From Acidimicrobiaceae bacterium (GTDB taxonomy: Bacteria > Actinomycetota > Acidimicrobiia > Acidimicrobiales > RAAP-2), in contig PKWY01000045.1 in assembly GCA_003132205.1 (NCBI GenBank), forward strand, positions 36,823-100,822: a stretch of DNA of 64,000 nucleotides, in the 5' to 3' direction. The translations under genes were made by a program, and so were the position numbers. Shown one piece after another: positions 1 to 9,428 of the stretch (positions within the stretch are counted from its first letter, which is position 1; the number at the start of each line of letters is the position of its first letter). The notes under the pieces were generated by a model. That model saw nothing but the letters and a program-made list of their open reading frames with translations, had not been told where the DNA came from and made no database searches.

Positions 1-1
1 C

Positions 2-337
2 CTGTTCGTCGACGTGCACGTCTCTGGCGATGCGCGCTTCGACCGACGGGGCCGCCACGTCACCACGAGCGTGGACGTCCCGTTCACCCAGGCAATCCTC
101 GGAATGACCGTGGAGGTCGCAACGCTCGATGAACCGGTGACCCTCAGGATCCCCGCGGGCACCCAGCCCGCCACGACGATGCGCGTGCGCGGTCGAGGGG
201 TGCCCGCCGCAGGAAAGCATCCCGCCGGTGACCTGCTCGTGACGGTGAACGTCACGGTCCCGAAGAAACTGAACAAGGAACAAAGGACTCTGGTCGAGAA
301 GCTCGCCAGAGCCCTGAATGAAGAGGTCGAATCATGA
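2..337 (+). CDS. dnaJ: DnaJ chaperone, C-terminal fragment (cut by window start)
   Basis: This is the last ~111 residues of a DnaJ (Hsp40) co-chaperone, which stimulates DnaK ATPase activity and hands over unfolded clients. The reading frame is open to the window edge. It shows the second C-terminal beta-sandwich substrate-binding domain: a VDVPFTQAILG segment, a RIPAGTQP turn, then RVRGRGVP and GDLLVTVNVTVPKKL, all typical of DnaJ. The zinc-finger and J domains lie outside the window. The stop overlaps the hspR start as ATGA, so hspR is probably translationally coupled. The dnaK-grpE-dnaJ-hspR order is a common actinobacterial heat-shock operon, so dnaK and grpE are expected just upstream. 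Confidence 0.93.
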   Translation: MFVDVHVSGDARFDRRGRHVTTSVDVPFTQAILGMTVEVATLDEPVTLRIPAGTQPATTMRVRGRGVPAAGKHPAGDLLVTVNVTVPKKLNKEQRTLVEKLARALNEEVES

Positions 338-729
338 ACGAACGCCACCACCACGCCGTCTACGTAATCTCGGTCTTCGCCGAGATGGCCGGCGTGCACC
401 CCCAGACGCTGCGCAACTACGAGCGCAGCGGCCTCTTGAGCCCCAAGCGCACGAGCGGTGGGTCGCGACGGTTTTCCGAGGCGGACCTCGCGGCGCTTCG
501 CCGGATCCAGGATCTCACCAACGAGGGTGTAAACCTCGAAGGTGTGAAGAGGATCATGAAACTCGAGGCCGAACTGGATGCGGTCAAGGAGAAGTTGGCC
601 GCCACCGCGGACGAGGCCCGCTCGCACGTCGCCGAGACGCACCGCCAGTACCGGCGCGATCTCGTGCCGGTGCGCAACACCATCGCGCTGTTCATCGACG
701 CGCAGCGCCGCCAACGAGGAGGCATGTAA
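334..729 (+). CDS. hspR: HspR, MerR-family heat-shock repressor
   Basis: A 131-residue MerR-type regulator. Residues ~8-75 form the winged helix: VYVISVFAEMAGVHPQTLRNYE, then GLLSPKRTSGGSRRFSEADL and RRIQDLTNEGVNLEGVKRI. A C-terminal coiled coil of ~50 residues follows. In actinobacteria HspR binds HAIR inverted repeats before dnaK and clpB with DnaK as co-repressor; that role is inferred from the family and from its place between dnaJ and clpB. The ATG overlaps the dnaJ stop, and clpB starts at the base after the hspR stop. No separate promoter or HAIR site can be fitted before clpB, so clpB probably depends on the upstream dnaK operon promoter, which is outside the window. Confidence 0.93.
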   Translation: MNERHHHAVYVISVFAEMAGVHPQTLRNYERSGLLSPKRTSGGSRRFSEADLAALRRIQDLTNEGVNLEGVKRIMKLEAELDAVKEKLAATADEARSHVAETHRQYRRDLVPVRNTIALFIDAQRRQRGGM

Positions 730-3219
730 ATGGCACTTGATCCGCAACGCTGGACTGTGAAGACCCGTGAAGCGTTTCAGGCAGCGACCACCCAAGCTGC
801 CGCAGCGGGTAATCCTTACGTAACCCCGGCTCATTTGCTCCTCGCCCTGCTGAATCAAGCCGACGGCATTGCCCGACCGCTGCTGATCGCGGCGAACGTC
901 GACCCGATCGGGGTTGCCGCTTCGCTCAATGAGAAGGTCGCCGCCGAACCACGCGCCGTGGGAGGCACCCAGCCCGGACTCTCGAACGAGGCTCGAAAGG
1001 GACTGGAGGAAGCGGACGAACTTCGCGCCGATCTCGGCGACGACTACTTGTCCGTCGATCACGTGATCGTCGCGTGGGCGCAGTTGCTCGGAACCTCGCG
1101 TGAGACGCTGCTGCAGGCGCTTCGCGGAATCAGAGGATCGGCACGCATCACGTCGGAGAGTCCCGAGGAGACGTTTCAGTCGCTCGAGAAATACGGACGC
1201 GACCTCACCGCGCTCGCGAGGAGCGGGAAGCTCGATCCGGTCATTGGCCGCGACGACGAGATTCGGCGGGTCATTCAAGTGCTCTCGCGCCGGACGAAGA
1301 ACAACCCGGTGCTCATTGGAGAGCCCGGAGTGGGCAAGACCGCCATCGTCGAGGGGTTGGCCCTGCGCATCGTCGAAGGCGACGTCCCCGAGTCGCTGCG
1401 CGACCGCAAGGTGATCTCGCTTGACCTCGGATCTATGGTCGCGGGCTCGAAATACCGAGGAGAGTTCGAAGAGCGCATGAAGGCCGTGCTGAAGGAGATC
1501 CAAGACGCCGAGGGCGGCGTCATAACCTTCATCGACGAGTTGCACACGATCGTCGGTGCGGGCGCGAGCGAGGGCTCCATGGACGCGGGCAACATGATCA
1601 AGCCGCTCTTGGCGCGCGGGGAGTTGCGCCTCATCGGAGCGACGACGCTCGACGAGTACCGCCAGTACATTGAAAAGGATGCCGCCCTCGAGCGACGCTT
1701 CCAGCAGGTGTTCGTGGGCGAGCCCTCGATCGAGGACACGGTCGCGATTCTCCGCGGTCTGAAAGAGCGCTATGAGGTGCACCACGGCGTGCGGATCCAA
1801 GACGCCGCCCTCGTGGCCGCGGCGACGCTGTCCCAGCGCTACGTGCCTAACCGGAACCTTCCGGACAAGGCCATCGACCTGATGGACGAGGCGGCAGCGA
1901 AACTCAGGATCGAGATCGACTCGATGCCCACCGAGCTCGACGTGGTGATTCGCCGCGTTCGCCAGCTGGAAATCGAGCACGTGGCCCTCGAGAACGAGAC
2001 CGACGAGCGCTCGCGTGAGCGTCTCTCGAAGCTTGAAGAGGAGCTCGCCGATCAGCGCGAGAAGTTCGACGGGCTCGCGGCGGGATGGCAGGCGGAGAAG
2101 CAGGCGATCCAGAAGATCCGAACGGCGAAGCTGGAGTTCGAGGATCGCCGCGCGGAGGCCGATCGCCTCGAGCGCGACGGTGACCTGAACGGAGCGGCGG
2201 CCCTGCGCTACGGGACGATCCCCGAGCTCGAGAAGAGGATCGAGGAAGCGACGCGTGAGCTGGGCGAACTGCAGGCGAACGGAGCGTTCTTGAAGGAGGA
2301 GGTCGACGCCGAGGACATCGCCGAGGTGATCAGCCGCTGGACCGGCGTGCCGGTGTCGAAGTTGCTCGAGGGCGAAGTCGACAAGTTGATCCGCATGGAA
2401 CAGCTGCTGCATTCGCGCATCGTCGGCCAGGACGAGGCGGTCGTGGCCGTGGCGAACGCCATCCGCCGCTCGCGAGCCGGGCTGTCCGATCCCAACCGCC
2501 CCATCGGGTCGTTCCTGTTCATGGGCCCGACCGGTGTCGGCAAGACCGAGCTCGCCCGGGCCCTCGCGGAGTTCCTCTTCGACGACGACAAGGCCATGAT
2601 TCGCCTCGACATGAGCGAGTACATGGAGAAGTTCGGGGTCAGCCGGCTCATCGGAGCCCCTCCGGGCTACGTGGGCTACGAGGAAGGCGGCCAGCTCACT
2701 GAAGCCGTTCGCCGACGCCCCTATTCGGTGGTGCTGCTCGACGAGATCGAGAAGGCCCACCCCGACGTCTACAACCTGCTGCTGCAGGTGCTCGACGACG
2801 GGCGTTTGACCGACGGGCAGGGTCGCACTGTGAACTTCACGAACGTGGTGCTCATCATGACGAGCAACCTGCCGGGCGATCCCCTGGAGTTCTTCCGGCC
2901 CGAGTTCGTGAACCGGATCGACGACATGATCCGCTTTCGTGCACTGGACGAGAAGGATCTGGCGGTCATCGTCGGGATTCAGCTCGGTCGCCTGCGTCGC
3001 CGTCTCGCCGAGCGTCGCCTCGTCTTGAACGTGACGCCCGCCGCTTCGCAGGAACTGGCCCGCGAGGGCTACGATCCGGCCTTCGGAGCTCGACCGTTGA
3101 AGCGCGTGATACAGCGTCGGCTCGAGGATCCGATTGCACTCGCGGTTCTCCAAGGCGCGTACCACGACGGCGACACGATCAACGTGGACGAGGTCGACGG
3201 CGTCATCACGTTCAGCTAG
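730..3219 (+). CDS. clpB: ClpB disaggregase (Hsp100 AAA+ ATPase)
   Basis: An 829-residue ClpB, which threads aggregated proteins through a hexameric ring together with DnaK/DnaJ. The N domain is residues 1-150. The first AAA+ module has Walker A GEPGVGKT at 197-204 and Walker B TFIDELH. A middle coiled coil lies at ~400-525, and the second AAA+ module has Walker A GPTGVGKT at 599-606 and Walker [11 protein letters not shown]. It is shorter than usual (850-870 residues). Most of the loss is between sensor 1 (MTSNL, ~710) and the [10 protein letters not shown] arginine-finger block, where a loop normally about 20 residues or more is reduced to a few. The start directly abuts hspR. Confidence 0.96.
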   Translation: MALDPQRWTVKTREAFQAATTQAAAAGNPYVTPAHLLLALLNQADGIARPLLIAANVDPIGVAASLNEKVAAEPRAVGGTQPGLSNEARKGLEEADELRADLGDDYLSVDHVIVAWAQLLGTSRETLLQALRGIRGSARITSESPEETFQSLEKYGRDLTALARSGKLDPVIGRDDEIRRVIQVLSRRTKNNPVLIGEPGVGKTAIVEGLALRIVEGDVPESLRDRKVISLDLGSMVAGSKYRGEFEERMKAVLKEIQDAEGGVITFIDELHTIVGAGASEGSMDAGNMIKPLLARGELRLIGATTLDEYRQYIEKDAALERRFQQVFVGEPSIEDTVAILRGLKERYEVHHGVRIQDAALVAAATLSQRYVPNRNLPDKAIDLMDEAAAKLRIEIDSMPTELDVVIRRVRQLEIEHVALENETDERSRERLSKLEEELADQREKFDGLAAGWQAEKQAIQKIRTAKLEFEDRRAEADRLERDGDLNGAAALRYGTIPELEKRIEEATRELGELQANGAFLKEEVDAEDIAEVISRWTGVPVSKLLEGEVDKLIRMEQLLHSRIVGQDEAVVAVANAIRRSRAGLSDPNRPIGSFLFMGPTGVGKTELARALAEFLFDDDKAMIRLDMSEYMEKFGVSRLIGAPPGYVGYEEGGQLTEAVRRRPYSVVLLDEIEKAHPDVYNLLLQVLDDGRLTDGQGRTVNFTNVVLIMTSNLPGDPLEFFRPEFVNRIDDMIRFRALDEKDLAVIVGIQLGRLRRRLAERRLVLNVTPAASQELAREGYDPAFGARPLKRVIQRRLEDPIALAVLQGAYHDGDTINVDEVDGVITFS

Positions 3220-3284
3220 GCGCAGAGCACCGATTTTGCGTACGGTAGGCTGGGCCTGCAACGAGGCCGTCTCGAGGGAGTCAA

Positions 3285-4562
3285 GTGCCCGCAACCGTGG
3301 TAGTCGGAACCCAATGGGGTGACGAAGGCAAAGGGAAGTTAACCGACCTTTTGGCTCGTGAAATGGATATGGTGGTCCGCTACCAAGGCGGCCATAACGC
3401 CGGGCACCGCATCGTCGTCGCCGGCGAAGCGTTCGCCCTTCAGCTGGTTCCTTCCGGGGTTCTCTATCCGCATATCACGCCGGTCATCGGGAACGGCGTC
3501 GTCGTGGACCCCGCCGTGTTGTTGGCGGAGCTCGACACCCTGAGCGCGAAAAACGTGGACGTCTCGCGGGTCGTGGTGTCGGGAAACGCGCACCTGATCA
3601 TGCCGTACCACCAGGAGCTCGACCGGCTGACCGAGCGTTTCCTCGGCAAGAACGCCCTCGGAACGACCAAGCGCGGCATCGGACCCGCCTACGCCGACAA
3701 GTCGTCGCGGGTGGGGCTTCGCGTGCAGGACCTGCTCGACGCGAAGATCTTTCGAGAGAAGCTCGGCGTCGTGCTGCACGAGAAGAACCTCATACTGAAC
3801 AAGATCTACAACCGCCCGGCGATGAGCGCCGACGACATCGCCGCCAAGTACCTGGACGAACTCGCTCCGCGCATGGCGCCGATGATCGCCGACACCGTGG
3901 GCATCGTGCACGATGCGTTGGCCCGGGGCGAGCGGATTCTCCTCGAAGGGGCGCAGGCCACCTTCCTCGACCTCGACCACGGCACGTACCCCTTCGTCAC
4001 GTCCTCCAACCCGGTCGCCGGCGGAGCCTGCACGGGCTCGGGCCTCGGGCCCCGCGACCTGACGGGCATCGTCGGCATCGCGAAGGCCTACGTGACGCGT
4101 GTCGGGGCGGGACCGTTCCCGACCGAGCTCGACGGCGAGATGGCCGAACTACTGGTGGAGCGCGGACACGAGTACGGCACCAACACGGGGCGCCGGCGCC
4201 GTGTGGGCTGGTTCGACGCGGTCATGGCCCGCCAGGCGGCGCGGCTCAACTCGCTGACGGAGATCGCCCTCACCAAGCTTGACGTGCTCGATACCTTGGA
4301 CGAGATCCAGGTCTGCGTGGGCTACGAGGCCGCCGGCGTGCGCTATAACTACCCGCCGTACCATCAGTCGGTGCTGCACGACGTGAAGCCTATCTACGAG
4401 GTGCTTCCGGGATGGAAGAGTGATATCTCCTCCTTCACCAGTTACGACCAACTGCCCGAGAAGGCCAAGAGTTACGTGAAGTTCCTGGAATCGACCATCG
4501 GCGTGACCATCTCGGTTGTCGGGGTGGGACCAGGCCGAGAGCAGTTCGTTCGACCCTCGTGA
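3285..4562 (+). CDS. purA: Adenylosuccinate synthetase
   Basis: A 425-residue PurA, which joins IMP and aspartate with GTP to give adenylosuccinate, the first committed step to AMP. The N-terminal GTP-binding signature [14 protein letters not shown] is at residues ~8-21, followed by the IMP-binding [18 protein letters not shown] and the C-terminal [13 protein letters not shown] are also present, and the length is normal. GTG at 3285 is chosen because GAGGGAG lies just upstream and the protein begins with the usual short beta strand. The 65-base gap after clpB may hold a promoter, although I see no strong -35/-10 pair. The stop overlaps purD as GTGA. Confidence 0.97.
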   Translation: MPATVVVGTQWGDEGKGKLTDLLAREMDMVVRYQGGHNAGHRIVVAGEAFALQLVPSGVLYPHITPVIGNGVVVDPAVLLAELDTLSAKNVDVSRVVVSGNAHLIMPYHQELDRLTERFLGKNALGTTKRGIGPAYADKSSRVGLRVQDLLDAKIFREKLGVVLHEKNLILNKIYNRPAMSADDIAAKYLDELAPRMAPMIADTVGIVHDALARGERILLEGAQATFLDLDHGTYPFVTSSNPVAGGACTGSGLGPRDLTGIVGIAKAYVTRVGAGPFPTELDGEMAELLVERGHEYGTNTGRRRRVGWFDAVMARQAARLNSLTEIALTKLDVLDTLDEIQVCVGYEAAGVRYNYPPYHQSVLHDVKPIYEVLPGWKSDISSFTSYDQLPEKAKSYVKFLESTIGVTISVVGVGPGREQFVRPS

Positions 4563-5803
4563 GTCGCGTCGTCGTCGTTGGCTCGGGCGCCCGCGAGCAC
4601 GCGCTGGCGTGGGGGCTCTCCCAGAGCGCGCAGGTCGTCGTCACTCCGGGCAACGCCGGTATCGCCGCCCACGGCATCACCTGCGTGCGGACTCCGCCGG
4701 AGGATCTCGACGCCGACCTCTTCGTCATTGGACCTGAACAGCCGCTCGTTGAGGGCCTGGCTGACCGGCTCCGCGCCCAGGGAAAGGTCGTCGTTGGACC
4801 GGGTTACGACGGCGCACGCCTCGAAGGCTCCAAGGCGTTCATGAAGGAGTTCCTCGACGTCGCGGGTGTCCCGACGGCGCGGTTCGGGGTCTTCAGCGGC
4901 GAGGCGGAGGCCATTGCGTTCCTCGCCACGATGGAGGCGCCGTACGTCGTTAAGACCGACGGCCTGGCGGCCGGCAAAGGGGTCCTCGTCACCGACGACT
5001 TCAATGAGGCCTGCGCCGATGTTCGCGACAAGTTGAGCGGCGCCGCCTTCGGTGACGCGGGTACCACGGTGATCGTCGAGGAGGGACTGGACGGCGAGGA
5101 GTGCTCGCTGCTGGTCCTCTGCGACGGCGCCACGGCCGTTCCTCTCGCTCCGGCTCAGGACTTCAAGCGCGTCGGCGAAGCCGACCAGGGCGCCAACACC
5201 GGCGGCATGGGGGCCTACGCGCCCATGCTCGCGATGACGCCCGAGCACGTGGAGCGCGTGATGCGAGAGATCGTGGCACCCACGCTCAAGGAGTTGGCCA
5301 AGCGCGGCATTGACTTTCGTGGCGTGCTCTACGCCGGCGTGATGTTGACGTCGAAGGGCCCCAAGCTCCTCGAGTACAACGTCCGTTTCGGCGACCCCGA
5401 AACCGAGGTGCTGGTTCCCCTGTACGGTGGATCACTCTTCGACCTGCTGGTTCGGGTGGGCGAGGGGCGCCTCGAGGCGACGCCCGCTCCGACGAAGGAC
5501 TTCGCTGTCACCGTGGTGCTGGCTTCGCACGGCTATCCGCAGAACCCCAGATCCGGCGACCTCATCAGCGGCCTGGGCGTCGACGGGCAGCTGGCCGAGC
5601 CCGTCGAGGGCGTCACGATCTTTCACGCGGGCTCGAAGCGAAACGAGAATGGCAGCTTCGTCACCGTGGGCGGCCGGGTTCTCGCCGTCACCGGCGTCGG
5701 GCCAACAATGGCGCTGGCCCGTGAGCGCGCCTACCAGGGCGCAGCGCTCGTAACCTTTGAGGGAAGAGTCATGCGCACCGACATCGCCCTCGCCGTGGTC
5801 TAA
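4559..5803 (+). CDS. purD: Phosphoribosylamine-glycine ligase (GARS)
   Basis: A 414-residue PurD, which condenses phosphoribosylamine with glycine using ATP (step 2 of purine synthesis). The N-terminal [14 protein letters not shown] motif is characteristic. The central ATP-grasp region shows [13 protein letters not shown], and GGMGAY and [11 protein letters not shown] complete the active site. The GTG start overlaps the purA stop by four bases, which implies translational coupling. It is a stand-alone enzyme, not fused to PurM or PurN. Ten bases separate it from purB, including a strong AGGAG. Confidence 0.97.
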   Translation: MSRVVVVGSGAREHALAWGLSQSAQVVVTPGNAGIAAHGITCVRTPPEDLDADLFVIGPEQPLVEGLADRLRAQGKVVVGPGYDGARLEGSKAFMKEFLDVAGVPTARFGVFSGEAEAIAFLATMEAPYVVKTDGLAAGKGVLVTDDFNEACADVRDKLSGAAFGDAGTTVIVEEGLDGEECSLLVLCDGATAVPLAPAQDFKRVGEADQGANTGGMGAYAPMLAMTPEHVERVMREIVAPTLKELAKRGIDFRGVLYAGVMLTSKGPKLLEYNVRFGDPETEVLVPLYGGSLFDLLVRVGEGRLEATPAPTKDFAVTVVLASHGYPQNPRSGDLISGLGVDGQLAEPVEGVTIFHAGSKRNENGSFVTVGGRVLAVTGVGPTMALARERAYQGAALVTFEGRVMRTDIALAVV

Positions 5804-5812
5804 AGGAGACAA

Positions 5813-7120
5813 ATGATTCCGAGGTACGCACCCAAGGACGTGGCGGCACTCTTCAGCGACGAGAATCGCTTCGACACGATGCTCGAGGTCGAGATCCTCG
5901 CCGCCGAGGCGCTCGCCGAGCAAGGGGTGCTGCCCGTCGACGACGTGGCCCAGCTGCGCAAGCGCCGGCCGCTTATCGACGCGGCATTCGTCGTCGAAGT
6001 AGACGAGCGCGAGCAGATCACGAACCACGACACCGCGGCGTTCGTGGACATCGTCCAAGCCAAGATCGGCATGCCCGAAGGCGCGTGGATTCACTACGGC
6101 CTCACCTCGTCCGACGTGGTGGACACCGCTCTCTGCCATACGTTGGCGCGGGCCATGGACATCGTGATCATCGAGGCGACCGCCCTGCGAGACGCCCTGA
6201 CGGTTCGAGCCGTGGAGTCGATCAACCTTCCGATCACCGGCCGCACCCACGGAATGCACGCCGAACCCACCACCTACGGCGTCAAGTTCTCGCTCTTCGC
6301 GCTGCAGGTCAACCGCGACATCGAGCGGGCCAAGCGTGCCCGCGAGGCGATCGCGGTCGGGAAGCTCTCGGGGGCGGTGGGCACCTATTCGAACATCGAC
6401 CCCGCGGTCGAGGAGTACGTGTGCCTCGCCCTCGGCCTAGAGCCGGTGCCCGCGACCCAGGTGATCGCGCGTGATCGCCACGCCGAACTGCTGTACGCCT
6501 GCGCGTCGCTCGGCACGTCGATGGAGCAGTTCGCCCTCGAAGTGCGCCTTCTCGCGCGAAGCGAGGTGGGCGAGGCCGAGGAGCCGTTCACCAAGGGCCA
6601 AAAGGGATCGTCGGCGATGCCGCACAAGCGCAATCCCGTCCTGTCCGAGCGACTGTGCGGCCTCGCCCGCGTGCTTCGCGGATACCTGCAGGCGGGGCTC
6701 GAAGACGTGGCCCTTTGGCACGAGCGCGACATCTCGCATTCGAGCGTCGAGCGAGTGGTCCTGCCCGACGCGCTGCAGCTCACCGTGTACATGCTTCGAA
6801 AGGCCACCGGACTCGCCGAAGGTCTGGTGCTGCACCCCGAGCGCGCCCTCGAGAATCTGACCGTCGGGTCGCTCGGCCTGGTGTTCTCCCAGTCGGTGCT
6901 GCTGGCGCTCGTGGAGTCGGGGATGTCGCGCGATGACGCCTACCGGATCGTCCAGGCCTGCGCTCGACAAGCGGTTGAAGAGCGCCGCAACTTCAGGGAG
7001 ATCGTCGAGAATGACGAGTCGGTGACGTTGAGCAGTGACGCGCTCGCGCGGGCCTTCGACACGGAGAGGCTCCTGGCCCACCGCGGGCGCTTCCTTGACG
7101 CATTGGCGTGGCGCTCATGA
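5813..7120 (+). CDS. purB: Adenylosuccinate lyase
   Basis: A 435-residue PurB of the fumarase/aspartase superfamily. It cleaves SAICAR to AICAR and adenylosuccinate to AMP, releasing fumarate. The superfamily signature GSSAMPHKRNP is at residues 265-275, and IHYGLTSSDVVDTA and GRTHGMHAEPTTYG supply the other active-site segments. AAGGAGA lies six bases before ATG 5813. The purC ATG overlaps the stop. Having purA, purB and purC in one run matches the dual use of PurB in IMP and AMP synthesis. Confidence 0.97.
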   Translation: MIPRYAPKDVAALFSDENRFDTMLEVEILAAEALAEQGVLPVDDVAQLRKRRPLIDAAFVVEVDEREQITNHDTAAFVDIVQAKIGMPEGAWIHYGLTSSDVVDTALCHTLARAMDIVIIEATALRDALTVRAVESINLPITGRTHGMHAEPTTYGVKFSLFALQVNRDIERAKRAREAIAVGKLSGAVGTYSNIDPAVEEYVCLALGLEPVPATQVIARDRHAELLYACASLGTSMEQFALEVRLLARSEVGEAEEPFTKGQKGSSAMPHKRNPVLSERLCGLARVLRGYLQAGLEDVALWHERDISHSSVERVVLPDALQLTVYMLRKATGLAEGLVLHPERALENLTVGSLGLVFSQSVLLALVESGMSRDDAYRIVQACARQAVEERRNFREIVENDESVTLSSDALARAFDTERLLAHRGRFLDALAWRS

Positions 7121-8010
7121 CGAATCTCGACCTCCATCGCATCTACTCGGGCAAGGTCCGCGACCTCTACGAGGTCGACGAGGAGCACCTCTTGATGGTG
7201 GCGTCGGACCGGATAAGCGCCTTTGACGTGGTGATGAAGGAACCGATTCCCGAGAAGGGTCGGGTGCTCACGGCCCTCACCCACTACTGGGTTCGAGAGT
7301 TCGCCGACCAGGTGCCCACGGCCCTCGTCGCCTGCGATCCGGCGGTGATCGACGAGTTCGTGCCCGGTTTCCTCGACGAGACGGCGTGGCACGGTCGAAC
7401 GATGCTCGTGCGTCGCGCGAGGATGCTGCCCCTCGAGTGCATCGTGAGGGGCCGGCTCGCCGGCCAGGCCTACGACGAGTACGCGCTCAAGGGCACCGTC
7501 CACAACATGGAAGCTCCACCGGGACTGCGTCTTACGGACCCCTTCGAGAGGCCGCTCTTTACGCCCTCGACCAAGGCGGAGTCCGGACACGACCTCAACA
7601 TCGACCTCGCCAGCGCGGCGCAGATAGTGGGCGACCAAGCGTTGGGCCAGGCGATGGGCCTTTGCCTCGACCTCTTCAAGAGGGCGGCGGCGGCGATGGC
7701 CGAGGTCGGACTGGTGCTCGCCGACACCAAGTTCGAACTGGGCTTCGTCGACGGCGAGCTCGTGGTCTGCGACGAGGTCCTGACGCCCGATTCGTCGAGA
7801 ATCTGGCCCGCCGATCAGGTCCGCCCGGGAGAGATCCCGCCTTCGTTCGACAAGCAGCCCTTCAGGGACTGGCTGGCGAGTCAGCCCTGGGACCGCACGC
7901 CGCCACCTCCACCCGTCCCCGACGAGATTGTCCGCGTGACGTCAACGCGCTACATCGCCGCCTACGAGCGGGTGACCGGGCGCTCACTCGCAGACTGGTA
8001 CGGTGCGTAG
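7117..8010 (+). CDS. purC: SAICAR synthase
   Basis: A 297-residue PurC, which couples CAIR to aspartate with ATP. The N-terminus has the usual YSGKVRDLYEVDE nucleotide-binding loop, followed by ASDRISAFDVVM, RARMLPLECIVRG and TKAESGHD, and a late DTKFELGF segment. I chose ATG 7117, which overlaps the purB stop (ATGA); a GTG at 7108 would add only three residues. The purS GTG begins two bases after the stop, continuing the coupled chain. Confidence 0.96.
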   Translation: MTNLDLHRIYSGKVRDLYEVDEEHLLMVASDRISAFDVVMKEPIPEKGRVLTALTHYWVREFADQVPTALVACDPAVIDEFVPGFLDETAWHGRTMLVRRARMLPLECIVRGRLAGQAYDEYALKGTVHNMEAPPGLRLTDPFERPLFTPSTKAESGHDLNIDLASAAQIVGDQALGQAMGLCLDLFKRAAAAMAEVGLVLADTKFELGFVDGELVVCDEVLTPDSSRIWPADQVRPGEIPPSFDKQPFRDWLASQPWDRTPPPPPVPDEIVRVTSTRYIAAYERVTGRSLADWYGA

Positions 8011-8012
8011 TC

Positions 8013-8282
8013 GTGAACTTCCCCGTCATTGTCACCGTCACGCTGCGCGAAGGTATTGCCGATCCCGAGGGGGCGACAATCGAACGCGCCCTGCCGGCGC
8101 TGGGCTTCACCGGAGTTACCCACGTTCGAGCTGGTAAGTCATTTCGAATGACCATCGAGGCCACCGACGAGGCGTCCGCGCTCGAGAAGGCCACCGCGCT
8201 CGCCGAGCGACTGCTCTCGAATCCGGTGATCGAGGACGCTTCAGCCAGTATCGGAACCTCGGCAACAGGAGGCAGTGTATGA
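8013..8282 (+). CDS. purS: FGAM synthase PurS subunit
   Basis: An 89-residue protein matching PurS, the small dimeric subunit that bridges PurQ and small-form PurL in formylglycinamidine ribonucleotide synthase. It begins VNFPVIVTVTLREGIADPEG and continues with ATIERALPALGF and VRAGKSF, the standard PurS pattern; the C-terminus carries a short Ser/Thr/Gly-rich extension. GTG 8013 follows the purC stop by two bases, and the stop overlaps the purQ start (ATGA). Its presence agrees with the short PurL encoded at 9429, because organisms with the long fused PurL lack PurS. Confidence 0.93.
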   Translation: MNFPVIVTVTLREGIADPEGATIERALPALGFTGVTHVRAGKSFRMTIEATDEASALEKATALAERLLSNPVIEDASASIGTSATGGSV

Positions 8283-8950
8283 CCCGCATCGGTGTCGTCG
8301 TCTTTCCCGGTTCGAACTGCGAGTACGACGCGCTCGCCGCGGTCGCCGCTCTCGGCGCTCAGGCCGACTTCATCTGGCACTCCGAGACCAGCATCACTGA
8401 TTTCGACGGGGTTATCCTGCCCGGCGGTTTTGCCCACGGCGACTACCTGCGCCCCGGCGCGCTGGCCCGGTTTTCGCCGGTGATGGAAGCGGTCGCCAAC
8501 TTCGCGAACGACGGTGGTCCGGTTCTCGGCATCTGCAACGGATTCCAGGTTCTCACCGAAGCCGGCCTCTTGCCGGGCGCGCTGCAGAAGAACCGGGGAC
8601 TCACGTTCATCTGCGAGCCGACGACACTCATCGTCGAGTCGACCAGGTCGGTCTTGACGCGCGGCGCCACCAAGGGCCAGGAGCTCGTCATCCCGATCAA
8701 CCACTTCTCCGGTGCCTACACGTGCGATGACGAGACGCTCCGCTCTCTCGAAGAGAACGACCAGATCGTCCTTCGTTACAAGGAGAATCCCAATGGCTCC
8801 GTGGGCGACATAGCGGGTGTCTCCAACGTCGCCGGCAACGTCGTAGGTCTCATGCCGCACCCCGAGCGCGCCATGTCGACCCTGCTCGGAAGTGCCGACG
8901 GGCGGGTCCTGCTCGACGGTTTCGTTTTCGCTCCGGCCCTGGCCCGCTAG
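8279..8950 (+). CDS. purQ: FGAM synthase glutaminase subunit PurQ
   Basis: A 223-residue class I glutamine amidotransferase that supplies ammonia to PurL. The N-terminus IGVVVFPGSNCEYD is typical of PurQ. The nucleophile Cys lies in GICNGFQ, the oxyanion region in LPGGFAHGDYLR, and the catalytic His/Glu in MPHPERAM. The start overlaps the purS stop. Downstream a small membrane gene lies between purQ and purL, an unusual interruption of the purSQL order. Confidence 0.96.
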   Translation: MTRIGVVVFPGSNCEYDALAAVAALGAQADFIWHSETSITDFDGVILPGGFAHGDYLRPGALARFSPVMEAVANFANDGGPVLGICNGFQVLTEAGLLPGALQKNRGLTFICEPTTLIVESTRSVLTRGATKGQELVIPINHFSGAYTCDDETLRSLEENDQIVLRYKENPNGSVGDIAGVSNVAGNVVGLMPHPERAMSTLLGSADGRVLLDGFVFAPALAR

Positions 8951-8975
8951 CGACGAAGCCGCGATGGCTGGGGGC

Positions 8976-9419
8976 ATGAACGACTCTCGCGCCAGACCCG
9001 CAGCCGTTTGTTACTCGCTCGCCACGATCATCGTCCTCTACTGGGTCGCCTGGTTCAGCCATCGCTCGCTGGTCGCCTCCGAGTCCAATCCCGTCTACGT
9101 CAATTTCGAGCAGGCGTTTCCAGTGGCGGACGGCTTCATCGTTATCTTCCTGCTCCTCTCCGCGAGGGCCCTGCGGCGAAGGTCGTCCTCAGCGGTGCTC
9201 TTCCTGCTCCTCGGCGCCGGCGCCGGTTTCTACCTAGGCGGGATGGATGTTCTCTACGACGTCGAGCATGGTATCTGGTCACGAGGGTCGAGCGGGCTGG
9301 TCGAGCTCGCGATCAACGTCGTCACATTCGCCGCCGCCACCGTCCTTTCGAGGTGGGTGTGGGCTCATCGTCGTGAACTCGATCAGGTGACGGGCGAGGG
9401 TGGTGGCGCTGGCCAGTAG
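8976..9419 (+). CDS. Small membrane protein between purQ and purL
   Basis: About 147 residues with four predicted membrane segments: ATIIVLYWVAWF, a FIVIFLLLSARAL helix, a Gly-rich VLFLLLGAGAGFYLGG helix and LAINVVTFAAATVLSRWVW. The middle loop, GGMDVLYDVEHGIWS, is acidic. No family is recognised. ATG 8976 is preferred; ATG 8964 is also in frame and adds four residues. It is on the same strand, 26 bases after purQ and 10 before purL, so it is probably co-transcribed with the purine genes. A role in purine transport is possible but unsupported. Confidence 0.75.
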   Translation: MNDSRARPAAVCYSLATIIVLYWVAWFSHRSLVASESNPVYVNFEQAFPVADGFIVIFLLLSARALRRRSSSAVLFLLLGAGAGFYLGGMDVLYDVEHGIWSRGSSGLVELAINVVTFAAATVLSRWVWAHRRELDQVTGEGGGAGQ

Positions 9420-9428
9420 TTTGGAGGG

